Shown here: in pieces, positions 17,645-27,050 of the stretch | Layout: each line of letters opens with the position of its first letter | Position numbering within the stretch: position 1 is the first letter of the stretch | Source of the DNA: Methanomicrobiales archaeon | GTDB taxonomy: Archaea; Halobacteriota; Methanomicrobia; Methanomicrobiales; JACTUA01 | Reading direction: 5' to 3' | Length of the DNA: 64,000 nucleotides | Assembly: GCA_030019205.1 (NCBI GenBank) | Contig: JASEFH010000012.1 | Span: 1-64,000 of the forward strand | Program-made: the position numbers and the translations under genes | The notes under the pieces: generated by a model | What the model saw: the letters and a program-made list of their open reading frames with translations, nothing else | What the model was told of the DNA's origin: nothing | The model's database searches: none

Positions 17645-19075
17645 CTAATCGCCCCGCGGGGGCCAGTGTTCGCGGAGGAACGCGGCGAGACCCGAGGAGT
17701 CCTTCGGGCCGACGAGGACCCGCCATCCGCTCGCCTCTTCCGTCTCCCCGCTCAGCCGCGCGGCGAGCCCGGGGAGGATCAGCCAGCGGTGCCCGACCAG
17801 GTCCTCGGCGCGGTACTCCCGGAGCGTCTCGGCCACCTTCTCGGCGGTCAGGTAGCGCCCGGCGACGGCGCTCTCCACGCTGATGCCGCCCGTGTCCGCC
17901 ACGATGAGGTGGCAGTCCAGGTGCGCTGCCTTGATGTCGGACTCCACGGTGAAGAAAGTGAGGGCGTAGTTGGTGGTGATGAGCAGGGGGGAATTTCTGT
18001 CCGGATTGCCGAAGGTCCGCACCCCGGGCTCCACCGAGACCGGTTTGCGGGGATCGGTGTAGAGGTTGAACCGCCAGAGGAGCTGGGGCAGCAGCACCCA
18101 GCCCTCCAGGCTGTGCAGGATCAGCAGGTCGGCATAGCGGGTGATCAGCATCTCGGCAGTGCAGGCCTCTTTCCAGCGGATCGCGTCGGGCGAGAGCTCG
18201 TCTCCGGCCCAGGCGGCGATGGGGGTCCCGAGCAGGGGGAACCCCAGGTAGTCGTCGTGGGCGAGGCACGCCGCCCGGCGGATGGCGGAGGAGGTCATGA
18301 TGGTGCTGGCAAGACCCGCGTCGACGGAGGTTCCGGGATCCAGCACCAGATCCGCGACGCCGCAGTCCAGGAGCGTGTGCACGAGGGAGCGGAGCAGCGG
18401 GATGTCGCCGGGAGCCGAGACGACGAGGGGGCACCCGTACTGCAGCGCGAGGTCCGCCATCGCCTCCCAGTTCGCGGCGGTCGCCGCATACAGGAGCGGA
18501 CGACCCTCCGGGACGCGGGAGAGCCCGCCCTGCATCACCCCGGGATCGAGCGTGCAGAGGATGAGGGGATAGCCTGTCGCCGCGACCCGCTCCACGGTGC
18601 GGGCGAAGGCGTCGGGGTCCCCCGTGGTCGAGCGGATCGCGATCGCGTCGAGCTGGAGCGTCCGCCCGATGTAGGTGTAGGAGAACCCGCAGATCTCGTT
18701 CACCCGCCGCTCGAGCTCCTCCTCCGGCATACTGTCGGCGACGTCGAGCGCGATGGCGGTCGGGTTGTGGTAGGTGAAGTCGTGGCGGTGGAGGACGTGC
18801 TTCCCGCCCACGGTGACGGCGCGGTCGCCCGTCCCGAAGGTGACCGCCTTTACCGGCGGGGCCAGGAGGTCCGAGAGGTCGGCGTGGAGGTGCGCGTACT
18901 CCGGGCGGAGGAGCGGGGTGCAGTCCTCGAGGACGTACTCGCCGTTGACGAGCCGCGTGGCAAACGCCATGCAGTTCGCCTCCCCGCACTCCCGGCAGTT
19001 GGTTCTCGGGAGGAGATTGTAGACATCGATCGGGCTGATCTCCTTGATGCTCCGTCTGCGTTTTCCCGTTGTCAT
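17645..19075 (-). CDS. cdhE: ACDS complex corrinoid Fe-S protein, gamma subunit
   Basis: 476 residues. It begins MTTGKRRRSIKEISPIDVYN; the N-terminal [4Fe-4S] domain has CRECGEANC plus a Cys 17 residues on (YVLEDCTPL). The rest is a TIM barrel and a C-terminal B12-binding domain. With CdhD it carries the methyl group between tetrahydrosarcinapterin and the A-cluster of CdhC. The start at 19075 follows GGAGGAACC and lies 11 bases after cdhD. Longer in-frame readings upstream overlap cdhD and are not used. Confidence 0.95.
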   Translation of the reverse strand: MTTGKRRRSIKEISPIDVYNLLPRTNCRECGEANCMAFATRLVNGEYVLEDCTPLLRPEYAHLHADLSDLLAPPVKAVTFGTGDRAVTVGGKHVLHRHDFTYHNPTAIALDVADSMPEEELERRVNEICGFSYTYIGRTLQLDAIAIRSTTGDPDAFARTVERVAATGYPLILCTLDPGVMQGGLSRVPEGRPLLYAATAANWEAMADLALQYGCPLVVSAPGDIPLLRSLVHTLLDCGVADLVLDPGTSVDAGLASTIMTSSAIRRAACLAHDDYLGFPLLGTPIAAWAGDELSPDAIRWKEACTAEMLITRYADLLILHSLEGWVLLPQLLWRFNLYTDPRKPVSVEPGVRTFGNPDRNSPLLITTNYALTFFTVESDIKAAHLDCHLIVADTGGISVESAVAGRYLTAEKVAETLREYRAEDLVGHRWLILPGLAARLSGETEEASGWRVLVGPKDSSGLAAFLREHWPPRGD

Positions 19076-19086
19076 GGTTCCTCCGG

Positions 19087-20307
19087 TCAGATCTGCACCG
19101 TCACCCAGTCCCGGGGCGGTTCGCCCTCCCCGGGATGCATCAGGCGCGAGGAGACGGTCCGCAGCGTCTGCACTGCCGACGGGTGCATCATCAGGAACAG
19201 ATCGACACCGGCCAGCAGCAGGATGAGGGCGTTCAGCGTCTCCCAGAGCGGCCCCCGCACGTCGCGGGAGCCGTAGCGTCCGTCGATCTCCATCCAGGCC
19301 TCGCGGGCCGCCCAGGCGTTCGTGGAGGCGGAGATGGTGGGGTGCTGGAGTTCGGCATCCCCCATCAGCGCCGCGATCCGCGCCCGTTCGTGGATCGTGA
19401 AGGAGTACTCCAGCCCGTATCCGAGCGCCACCGTGGTGAGGTCCATGACGATGTTCTCGGGGTCCAGGTAGGGGTAGAGGCGGCGGTTGAGCTCCTTCGC
19501 GCTGTTCAGCTCGAGCCCCGTGAACGCGAGCAGGACGTGCCCGTTCTCGCGGGCGGCCCGCGCCACCCCTTCCAGGAGCTGGTGATCCGCCATCTCCAGG
19601 GTGACCGAGTTCAGCAGCAGGCGTTCTCCGCTTGCCATCTCGGCGACCTCGGTGAAGACCGCGGCGTCCTTGCGGGGATCCCCGCATCCGCCTACGATCA
19701 GCGGAACCTTGACCGCCTGGAGCACCTCTTCGACCGTGCGCGCCGCCTCGCGGGGGGAGCGGTCGGCAATCAGGGGATCGGTGCTCATCAGGTGAACGGT
19801 CACGGCTTCCGCCCCGAACCTGTCCACGTTCATCCGCGCCCACGCCGCGGGATCCTCGAGCACGTCCAGGACGGGGGCCTTGAGGGCCTTCGGGAGGGGG
19901 ATCTTCATGTCGAAGACGTCCATGGCGATGGCCGGGGGGTGCGGCGGCAGGGCCTGCGGCGAGGAGAAGGCCGGGGCGGCAGCGCCCCCGATCACGACGG
20001 TGCTGCCCCGGCTTCCCCCGTCCTTCCGCGTCGCGCCCAGGGTCACCTCGCGGATCCGCCCGGGGTAGACCTCCTGGTGCGGGCTGAACGCCTCCGGTAT
20101 CAGGGCGGTCGGGCGGGTCAGCACGGGTGGTGCCGGCAGCCGCACCTCCGGGCCCCCGTCTCCGCCCGTCGGGATGAAGATCTCCATGTCCCCGATCTCC
20201 AGCTCCACCCTCTCGAGTTCGATCCTCTCCACGCCGCCGAGGAGGGAGCGGAGCCAGGACTGGAGAGTGCGGCTCTGCTCTGCATCGCGCTTCTCACCCA
20301 CGCCCAT
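19087..20307 (-). CDS. cdhD: ACDS complex corrinoid Fe-S protein, delta subunit
   Basis: 406 residues, the small-subunit partner of CdhE. The N-terminal region has RIELERVELEIGDMEIFIP and the archaeal lead-in, then a TIM barrel with VFDMKIPLPKALKAPVLDVL and VTVHLMSTDPLIADRSP. With CdhE it forms the corrinoid Fe-S protein that accepts the methyl group. Its start overlaps the end of cdhC by 14 bases, implying translational coupling. Confidence 0.94.
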   Translation of the reverse strand: MGVGEKRDAEQSRTLQSWLRSLLGGVERIELERVELEIGDMEIFIPTGGDGGPEVRLPAPPVLTRPTALIPEAFSPHQEVYPGRIREVTLGATRKDGGSRGSTVVIGGAAAPAFSSPQALPPHPPAIAMDVFDMKIPLPKALKAPVLDVLEDPAAWARMNVDRFGAEAVTVHLMSTDPLIADRSPREAARTVEEVLQAVKVPLIVGGCGDPRKDAAVFTEVAEMASGERLLLNSVTLEMADHQLLEGVARAARENGHVLLAFTGLELNSAKELNRRLYPYLDPENIVMDLTTVALGYGLEYSFTIHERARIAALMGDAELQHPTISASTNAWAAREAWMEIDGRYGSRDVRGPLWETLNALILLLAGVDLFLMMHPSAVQTLRTVSSRLMHPGEGEPPRDWVTVQI

Positions 20308-21673
20308 CCCTCCGCCCGGACGGCTGCGCCTCCACCGGCTGGATGATCACCTTTTCCGCGTAGATGCGGGCATTTTTCAACAGGATGCGCACTCCCCCGG
20401 AGACGATCGGGATCTCCCCGGCAGTGAGGACCGGAGGAGAAGGTGCGGCTTCCGCTGTCAGGGCCATACGGCGGATGAGCGGGTGGTCGTGCCCCTTCAG
20501 GAACGCCTGGAGTTCGTCCAGGGTCTTCGCGTCCTCCTCGGTCGCGATCGCGGCAGCGACCCCCTCCGGGATGTACTCCCGCACCCGATCCTTGATCTCC
20601 TTCGGCATCCAGGCGATCCGCTCCCACCCCCCGTCCGCCTGGAGAAACTTGCGGGACCGCAGGTACTCGATGGAGATCCCGTGGAACCCGTCCACCTGCC
20701 GCCCGCCGGCGGCGGAGTCCGCCATCGCCGAGAAGGGGAGCCCGTTCACCGTCGCCCCCCCGAACCCCCGGTGCACGATCCCGTAGCCCTCCACCTCCGG
20801 GATGTAGAAGGCGATCCCCTCGAAGCAGCCGCAGGAGGTGTGCGGATACCCGAACCCGGAGTAGAGGTAGATGCGGGACACCTCCCCCATCGACCGCTGC
20901 CTGGCGCTCTCGTTGACCCCCTGATACTCTCCCAGCAGCGGATCGAGGCACTCCCCCTTCTCGATGGGGAAGATGGGGCCCTTGGGATCGATGCGGGACG
21001 CCGCCCGCCCGTCGAACCAGCTGATCGCGCCGCAGTTGGCGTAGCGCTCCGGTGTGACGACGCAGACGTGCGTCGGGGCGAACGACTGGCAGAGGGCGCA
21101 CCCGTAGAAGACGTCGACGTCCTCGTCGGTCAGCCCCCGGGCCCGGGCGTCCCGCGCCTCGTAGACGGCGAGCGCCTCACCGTACTGCTCGTGCACCTTT
21201 TCGGGATCGGTGATGAAGGTGATCTGGAGCCCTTCGATGATGGGCAGCTCGTTTTTGAAGAGCTCCTGCATCACCTGGCCGATGAATCGCAGCGAGTTCA
21301 GCCCCCTGGCGAAGGACTTCTTCGAGAGGCGGATCCAGATGTCGTAGCGCTGGTTGAGGTGCATCAGACCCTGGATGTAGTTGCTGTACTCGTGAATGCG
21401 CCGCTCGATCACCCCTTCCAGGTTCTCTTCCAGCTGGGAGCCCGCGATCTCGACCAGGATGCCGAGGGGATGGCTCGAACCCTGCGGAAGCTCGGCCAGA
21501 TCCGGGCCCAGGATCCGGATCTCCCCGGGCGTGATCGCCTCCCGCGGGCGGACCCGCACCAGCTCGAACTTCTCCGCCACGCGGGGCCCGCCGAACTCCA
21601 CCTGCATCTCCTCTTTGCGGATCCGCTCCCCCTCGTGGACGAGTCCGACCTCGACCGGAAAATCCTGAACCAT
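20294..21673 (-). CDS. cdhC: ACDS complex acetyl-CoA synthase, beta subunit
   Basis: 459 residues, the archaeal size, which lacks the extra N-terminal domain of bacterial AcsB. The A-cluster ligands lie in GCALCQSFAPTHVCVV and ERYANCGAISWFD. It joins methyl, CO and CoA into acetyl-CoA (or the reverse). It starts MVQDFPVEVGLVHEGERIRK at 21673, one base after cdhB. In a CO2-reducing methanogen its main job is probably carbon assimilation. Confidence 0.95.
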   Translation of the reverse strand: MVQDFPVEVGLVHEGERIRKEEMQVEFGGPRVAEKFELVRVRPREAITPGEIRILGPDLAELPQGSSHPLGILVEIAGSQLEENLEGVIERRIHEYSNYIQGLMHLNQRYDIWIRLSKKSFARGLNSLRFIGQVMQELFKNELPIIEGLQITFITDPEKVHEQYGEALAVYEARDARARGLTDEDVDVFYGCALCQSFAPTHVCVVTPERYANCGAISWFDGRAASRIDPKGPIFPIEKGECLDPLLGEYQGVNESARQRSMGEVSRIYLYSGFGYPHTSCGCFEGIAFYIPEVEGYGIVHRGFGGATVNGLPFSAMADSAAGGRQVDGFHGISIEYLRSRKFLQADGGWERIAWMPKEIKDRVREYIPEGVAAAIATEEDAKTLDELQAFLKGHDHPLIRRMALTAEAAPSPPVLTAGEIPIVSGGVRILLKNARIYAEKVIIQPVEAQPSGRRDGRG

Positions 21674-21674
21674 G

Positions 21675-22226
21675 CTATCCTCCCCCCTCCGTTGAAGCGA
21701 GGCTCGCGTTGAGTGCGTGCATGAACGCCGCCCAGTCGGCAAGGGAGATGTTCGGGAGCGACCATGTCGCCTGCGGCTGGTAGCCGGGGTCCAGGCAGAG
21801 GGTCTTTACGGGCGAGAAGTGCTTCAGGGCGGAGAGGAGCGTCCAGGCCATCGGGTAGGGGAGGCCGGCGAGGATCGCCAGATCGTAGGCCCCCTTCCCG
21901 TCGATGCCCGTCCAGGCCGGGTCCGTCAGGCGGCTCCCGAGCTCCACGGCCGGCATCGCCGCATGGGGGGGATAGCCCCTCTCCCGCAGTGCGGAGCTCG
22001 CGTTGCCGCTGGCAACCACCGTACAGCCGCTCGCCCGCGCGAGACCGATCAGGCAGTCGATCATCCGCCCGCCGTTGCACTCTCTCTCGCCCGCCCGGTG
22101 GCCCAGGATGAGAATCGGCCGCTCTGCCCGCCGTATCACCGCGGCCGCCGCCACCGCTTTCCTGATGACGGCAGCCCTGCGGGGCCCCCCCACCTCCGCA
22201 GTCTGCCAGCTGTCCGTGTCCGTCAA
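21675..22226 (-). CDS. cdhB: ACDS complex CO dehydrogenase epsilon subunit
   Basis: 183 residues with the CdhB pattern: RRAERPILILGHRAGE near the N-terminus and MAWTLLSALKHFSPVKTLCL near the C-terminus, a Rossmann-like fold of the DHS type. It forms the alpha2epsilon2 CO dehydrogenase with CdhA. The start overlaps the cdhA stop by four bases and cdhC follows after one base. Confidence 0.92.
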   Translation of the reverse strand: MTDTDSWQTAEVGGPRRAAVIRKAVAAAAVIRRAERPILILGHRAGERECNGGRMIDCLIGLARASGCTVVASGNASSALRERGYPPHAAMPAVELGSRLTDPAWTGIDGKGAYDLAILAGLPYPMAWTLLSALKHFSPVKTLCLDPGYQPQATWSLPNISLADWAAFMHALNASLASTEGGG

Positions 22227-24568
22227 TCCTGCCGCCCCCGTGCCGGCCGTCTCAGCAGCGTCGGATCCGGGATTCTGATCTCTTTCCAGTCTTTTTCGCG
22301 CAGCACCTGCAGCAGCTCCTCCTTCATGGTGATGGGGATATCGCTCGCCGTGCGGACGAAGAGGGGGAGGTCATCCGGAATGCCGCCGCGGTGGCGGCGG
22401 TGGAGGTCGATATAATGGGTGAGCTTGAGCGCCCTGCCGCGGGCGGTGTCGTTCGGCCGCATGCAGAGTTTGGCTGCCAGGATCATCGCCTCCTCCGGTG
22501 TCTCCGCGGCGATGAAGAGATGCTCCGGAACGGGACCGGTATAGACCTCCTCGCCCGAGCGGGCGTCGAGCACGTACCAGTCCTCTTCGCGGTCCGCACG
22601 CCCGAGGAGCATCCGCCGGTACTTGGTGCCGTGCGGCCCTACGATGACGGGTATGCCGAGCCTCCAGAATCCGGCCGCGATCGAGGCGGCCTTCTGCGAC
22701 ATCGCCCCCCAGGCGATCCCGACGGCCCCGACGCGGTTGTGCACGTAGTCGGCGATCTCCTCGTAGTTGGCCCGCAGGTTTCTCCGCGCGAAGATGCTGG
22801 CGATCTTGATCGCGGCACCGGCGATATGGGCGTTCGATACGCAGGAGCCCACGTTCACGATGCCGCCCGCCTGGAAGTCGCCGGGGTAGGTCTCGTACAG
22901 GGTCTTTCCCTCCTCGTTGCGGTACATGCCGATGGTCATCGCCGCACAGCCCGAGGTGCAGACGATGTACTTCCTGGTGGCGAACTCCCCCGCCATCTCC
23001 GCGAGTTCCCTCCCTCCGTCCGGGTAGTTGGCGCAGCCGACGAAGGCGACGACGCCCGGGATCTCGCCGAGGACGATCGGCCCCCCGACCTGGCGGATCT
23101 CGATATCCCCGATGGCGCCGCGCCCGGTCCGCATGCTGAACCGCTCGTTCCTGATCGACTCTCCTGCCGCGGCCAGGATGCAGGAGTGGACGGGGATTCC
23201 CTGCGGGCAGGCGTGCTCGCAGCGGGTGCAGCCGAGGCAGGCGTCGTAGAGGGCGGCGAGCATCCCGGTATCGCCGGCGGCGCACGCCTGCATCGCCTTC
23301 GGGACGTTCAGGTCGTTGGGACAGGCGCGCTGGCAGAACCCGCACCCCCCGCACCGCCCGGCTTCTTCGCGTGGATCCACCCGGTACGGCGCGTTCCGCG
23401 CGGCACGCCGCGCGGGTGCGACGGCGAGAGCGGTCTTCACCGCGACCTCGCCCACCTTCTCCGGATCCAGGATGAAAGCCCCCGGCGAACGCCCTCCGGT
23501 GAGATCGGCCACGATTGCATCGGCCGCATCCGCCGTGCGGTCGGGGAGCCCCAGGCAGACCTTCTCGCTCGTGGCGATGAGCGGCATGCCGTGCGCCTTC
23601 GCCGCCTCCAGGATATCGGTGCGGATGCACTGCTCGTCGACCACGACCACATCGGGAATGCCGCTGCGGACGTAGCGCATCTGCCAGGAGATGGGCCCGA
23701 CGATCTTGGCCTCGGGGGAGTAGCGCGACGCATCGATCGCCGAGCAGCAGATGCCGGTCACCTCGACACCGCCCGCGAGCCCCCGATCCTGCAGGTAATC
23801 CAGAATACCTGCCGCCGGGGGGACGTTGTGGCCGATGACAAGGATGACCGGTTTTGCCGTATCCACGGCGGCCATCCCCAGGTCGACGAGGGCCGTCGCC
23901 GGTTCTGCCTTGGGGAAATTGTACGCGGAGATCTGCGCGATATCCGCGACCTCCATCCCCACCTGGTCGACCATGCCGGCATGGAGCACCTTCGACTCCA
24001 GATCGATGGGATCGCCCTCCTGGCCCGTGTGGGTGGCCGAGAGGAGGGCCGTCACCTGCTGCTCGGCGTAGTCGAGCACCGGTTCCAGGTCGGCGAGGGT
24101 GCGGGGGCGGATCCCGCAGACCAGGCGGATGACGGGGGCCTCCACCTCCACGCTCGAGCCCGCGTCGAGCTTCCGCTCCCGCCCGAACTCCTGGATCAGG
24201 TGGGCGACGAGTTCGCGGGCGTGGCTGATATGGGTGGCCGCACCGATGCAGGCGGCGAGCAGGACGATGCGGGACTGTTGCGCTGCCATGGAGATCCCGC
24301 AGGCACCCCGTTTCGACCCCGTGAGATCGCATTTCCCGTAGGTGCACAGACAGCAGAGATCGCAGAAGGGAAGGTAAAACGGCCTGTAGCGGTTCAGAAG
24401 GGTTCTGTCCCAGTTGCGCAGGGCGGTCAGGGATGGAAACGGCGTGGGACCGGCGGGTTCGGCCCACTTCTCGTCGAGGACTCTGCCGATGCGGACCTGA
24501 AGATCCCGGATGTGCCCGATCCCCGTCTCGAGCTCCCCGATTCTGATGTTGATATCCTTGCTGCTCAC
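22223..24568 (-). CDS. cdhA: ACDS complex CO dehydrogenase, alpha subunit
   Basis: 781 residues. The N-terminal Cys-rich region (LCCLCTYGKCDLTG) binds B/D-type clusters. Two ferredoxin-type [4Fe-4S] motifs, CGGCGFCQRACP near residue 408 and CLGCTRCEHACP near 441, are the extra domain typical of archaeal CdhA. C-cluster ligands lie in FVGCANYPDGG, VCTSGCAAM and VGSCVSNAH. It interconverts CO and CO2 on a Ni-Fe-S centre. First gene of the cdh operon; GTG start, weak ribosome-binding site. Confidence 0.96.
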   Translation of the reverse strand: MSSKDINIRIGELETGIGHIRDLQVRIGRVLDEKWAEPAGPTPFPSLTALRNWDRTLLNRYRPFYLPFCDLCCLCTYGKCDLTGSKRGACGISMAAQQSRIVLLAACIGAATHISHARELVAHLIQEFGRERKLDAGSSVEVEAPVIRLVCGIRPRTLADLEPVLDYAEQQVTALLSATHTGQEGDPIDLESKVLHAGMVDQVGMEVADIAQISAYNFPKAEPATALVDLGMAAVDTAKPVILVIGHNVPPAAGILDYLQDRGLAGGVEVTGICCSAIDASRYSPEAKIVGPISWQMRYVRSGIPDVVVVDEQCIRTDILEAAKAHGMPLIATSEKVCLGLPDRTADAADAIVADLTGGRSPGAFILDPEKVGEVAVKTALAVAPARRAARNAPYRVDPREEAGRCGGCGFCQRACPNDLNVPKAMQACAAGDTGMLAALYDACLGCTRCEHACPQGIPVHSCILAAAGESIRNERFSMRTGRGAIGDIEIRQVGGPIVLGEIPGVVAFVGCANYPDGGRELAEMAGEFATRKYIVCTSGCAAMTIGMYRNEEGKTLYETYPGDFQAGGIVNVGSCVSNAHIAGAAIKIASIFARRNLRANYEEIADYVHNRVGAVGIAWGAMSQKAASIAAGFWRLGIPVIVGPHGTKYRRMLLGRADREEDWYVLDARSGEEVYTGPVPEHLFIAAETPEEAMILAAKLCMRPNDTARGRALKLTHYIDLHRRHRGGIPDDLPLFVRTASDIPITMKEELLQVLREKDWKEIRIPDPTLLRRPARGRQD

Positions 24569-24613
24569 GGCTTCACGTCCGGTTCAGGTTAATATTACTC
24601 ATATGAGCAAAAA

Positions 24614-24622
24614 CCTTAAAAG
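24614..24622 (-). promoter_or_regulatory. TATA element upstream of the cdh operon
   Basis: Read on the minus strand, CTTTTAAGG lies about 46 bases before the cdhA start codon, in the 321-base divergent spacer shared with the stress-protein gene. It is the best AT-rich match in that part of the spacer. The rest of the spacer (24640-24840) shows nothing I recognise. Confidence 0.45.
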
Positions 24623-24847
24623 TATCTCAGCGCATCCTCCCCTTCCCCGGATCCGCCGCTGGAGAGGAATCCGTAACCCTCTTCCAGGATGGGATGGAGA
24701 CGGATAGCAGGAACTCTCTGGCATGATAGCTTATGAAAAGAGGATCGTGCAACCACTGATATAGTTTTCGCGATGGATGGCGGGAGGGGCGCCGGGGTTC
24801 CGGGAGCGCCGCGCCGGGGACTCCGCGGGGATATCCGCTGCGCGAAA

Positions 24848-24870
24848 CATTAATTATCATGAAAGATAAT
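24848..24870 (+). promoter_or_regulatory. TATA-like element and ATTATC/GATAAT inverted repeat before usp gene
   Basis: CATTAATTATC resembles a TATA box about 40 bases before the start codon. ATTATC (24853-24858) and GATAAT (24865-24870) form an inverted repeat with a six-base centre that overlaps and follows it, a position suited to an operator. The regulator is unknown. Confidence 0.4.
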
Positions 24871-24889
24871 GTAGATTCGGGATGGGGGA

Positions 24890-25759
24890 ATGTTCCAGAA
24901 GATCCTGGTCCCGACCGATTTTTCTCAATGCGCGAAAAAGACTCTGGTATGCCTGACTGCTATTCCATGGGCAACCGATCTCATCCTTCTGCATGTCATC
25001 GACGGAACGCACTACACGCGGCGGGGGTGGACGCACGAGCCGGAGATCGAGAATGCGAAGATACAGCTCCGCGAGGAGAAGGGGTACCTGGAGCGAGCCG
25101 GCAAGCGCGTGAAGGACATCGTGTGGGTCATCACCGGAGGCACCGTTGCCTCCGAGATCCTGGAGGTCGCACGGGAAGAACAGGCTTCCGTAATCGTCAT
25201 GGGGTGCCGGGGCCGCAACCTCATCTCCGGCCTTCTGCTGGGCAGCGTCTCCGCAGGCGTCCTGCGGCACGGGAAGACTCCCCTGCTCATCATCCGGGAC
25301 AGCGTGGCCGAACACCTGGAGGGCAGAGTCCTGGAGAAGTACTGTTCGGGGATCTTCACGAGGGTGCTCTGTCCCACGGACTTCTCGGAACCGGCGCGCG
25401 CCGCGCTCGAGAGCCTCAAGGGGCTGGAGGGGATCCGGGAGGCGGTGCTCGTCCACGTGGTGACGCGGGGCGAGACCCGCGAGGAGATCGCCGGTTACGT
25501 GCAGGAGGCATCGAAGAATCTGAAGGATCTCCAGGCCGAGCTGGAGGCGTCCGGAATACCCTCGAGCGGCCATATCCGCCTGGGGAGGCCGACTGACGAG
25601 ATCAACCGGCTGGCAGCCGAAGAGGACGTGTCGCTGATCCTCATGAGCTCCCATGGCAAAGGGCTGTTGAAAGAGATCCTCCTCGGCAGCACGACGTTCG
25701 GGATTGCCATCCATACCGACCGTCCGCTCCTGGTGGTTCGGGCGCAGCCCGCCTCCTGA
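24890..25759 (+). CDS. Tandem universal stress protein (two Usp domains)
   Basis: 289 residues with two UspA domains. The first begins MFQKILVPTDFSQCAKKTL and ends GCRGRNLISGLLLGSVSAG. The second begins RVLCPTDFSEPARAALES and ends SSHGKGLLKEILLGSTTFG. Both keep the G-X2-G-X9-G-S/T ATP-binding pattern, so this is probably an ATP-binding Usp. A GGGGG tract precedes the ATG. Divergent from the cdh operon and followed by two small unknown genes. Cellular target unknown. Confidence 0.9.
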   Translation: MFQKILVPTDFSQCAKKTLVCLTAIPWATDLILLHVIDGTHYTRRGWTHEPEIENAKIQLREEKGYLERAGKRVKDIVWVITGGTVASEILEVAREEQASVIVMGCRGRNLISGLLLGSVSAGVLRHGKTPLLIIRDSVAEHLEGRVLEKYCSGIFTRVLCPTDFSEPARAALESLKGLEGIREAVLVHVVTRGETREEIAGYVQEASKNLKDLQAELEASGIPSSGHIRLGRPTDEINRLAAEEDVSLILMSSHGKGLLKEILLGSTTFGIAIHTDRPLLVVRAQPAS

Positions 25760-25877
25760 CTGTGCGGAGCGGCAACCGGGCGGGGAGGCACGGGGGTTCC
25801 GGGGTACCGGAAGGAGAACATGGACCGCCGCCGCAGGGGAACCCGCGGGGTCCCGGACGGCGGAAGGGGGTGATCGG

Positions 25878-26207
25878 ATGGCGGATGTCTCTGCGACCGA
25901 GAGGGGGCAGAGGTACTTTCAGGTGATGAAGGAGAAACAGGCGGAGAGCGCGATCGAGCGAATCAAGAAGAGTGCGGACGTGAACTGGCAGGTGTACTCC
26001 CTCGAGGAGGTTCGGGCCCTGAAGCAGATCCTCGGGGAGACCTGGGTCTACATGGACAGAAAGGACTGGGAACGGTGTTCCTTTGCCAGTCTCTCGCGGG
26101 GCGAGCTGGAGACACTGATCCGGATCGGGGCCGAGCTGCGGAGGAACGCGATCGACGGGAGATCGGCGGCGATGCGCGCCGCCTCCATCCTGGCCGTTCG
26201 TCCCTGA
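25878..26207 (+). CDS. Unknown small protein, paralog of the next gene
   Basis: 109 residues, not recognised. The start at 25878 follows AAGGGGGTGATC, a strong archaeal ribosome-binding site. It aligns without gaps to the gene at 26395: shared landmarks are FQV/FQI then KEK, a Trp followed by a Ser, ALK-X2-LGE-X-WV, W-X4-FA-X-L and LR near the C-terminus. Helical and soluble. The pair follows the stress-protein gene by about 120 bases and may be co-regulated with it. Confidence 0.7.
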   Translation: MADVSATERGQRYFQVMKEKQAESAIERIKKSADVNWQVYSLEEVRALKQILGETWVYMDRKDWERCSFASLSRGELETLIRIGAELRRNAIDGRSAAMRAASILAVRP

Positions 26208-26394
26208 GAGGGTCGCGGATGCTGTGCGTCACCGCCCGGAGCGGGTCCCGGGGAAGCGGCTTCGCACCCCTTCGCGTCCGCCCCGGTTCGTGCTGCAGCA
26301 CGGGGGCGGAAACACGCCCGTTCGGGGGACGGGCAGCTTCGGTGGATATTTATGGTTATGGACGCCATCCTCCGTCAGACATGAGGGAGGTCGG

Positions 26395-26727
26395 ATGATG
26401 CCGGAAGTCACGAGCGACGAGATCGGGAGGCGGAAGTTCCAGATCCAGAAGGAGAAGGCGGTCGAGGTGGCCGTCGAGAAGATGCGGCAGAATCTTGGGT
26501 CTGCGTGGCGATTTCTCTCCGCTTCGGATGTGGATGCACTGAAGTACGTCCTGGGCGAGGCCTGGGTCTCCATCGAACGGAGCACCTGGGAGAAGTACGC
26601 GTTCGCCCGCCTGACGGAGAGAGACGTCAGGAGCCTGGCCGAGACCGGAAAAAATCTTCGGAATCGGCAGATCGGGGAGCATGCCGCCCTCGAGGAGGTC
26701 AGAGAGATACTGCTCCGTACTCTCTGA
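26395..26727 (+). CDS. Unknown small protein, paralog of the preceding gene
   Basis: 110 residues, not recognised, with GGGAGGTCGG just before the ATG pair at 26395/26398. It aligns end to end with the protein at 25878 (KEKAVEVAVEKM, ALKYVLGEAWVSIE, WEKYAFARL). GGTGGATATTTATGGTTATGG about 45 bases upstream is a plausible separate promoter. The 323-base gap that follows (26728-27050) holds only the terminator of the convergent ATP synthase operon. Confidence 0.7.
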   Translation: MMPEVTSDEIGRRKFQIQKEKAVEVAVEKMRQNLGSAWRFLSASDVDALKYVLGEAWVSIERSTWEKYAFARLTERDVRSLAETGKNLRNRQIGEHAALEEVREILLRTL

Positions 26728-26969
26728 CCCTGCCTCGGACTCCCGATGGCGGGGCGGCCCTATCTGCGGTGATCTCCGGGGTCTCTATCGGCGGATAGAA
26801 ACTGCATTCTCCGGGTAGGGGACGATCCGGCTTTTCTCAGTCGGTTCAGCGCCTGCAGACCTCTCCTGCGGATGACGTCTCTGGATGCTGCACGGGTGTC
26901 GTGGGAAGAGGGAAAGTTCGGACCCTGCATTGCTGTCTCACCATCACACTCTGTTCGCTCAAACGTATT

Positions 26970-26976
26970 AAAAAAA
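26970..26976 (-). terminator. Poly-T terminator after the first ATP synthase operon
   Basis: On the minus strand a run of seven T lies 75 bases past the atpD stop, after a GC-rich stretch. Archaeal terminators are typically U-runs of this kind. Convergent with the small-protein gene at 26395. Confidence 0.5.
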
Positions 26977-27050
26977 TCGCATGTGCGCGGGCCCCTGCGG
27001 GTGCGGGAGAGCGTCCGCGCTGCACCCGGGAAGCGGAGGGGGCACTCTTT

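Noticed and set aside
18295-18572. Short open frames inside cdhE on both strands
   Set aside because: Shadows of cdhE with no motif and no ribosome-binding site.
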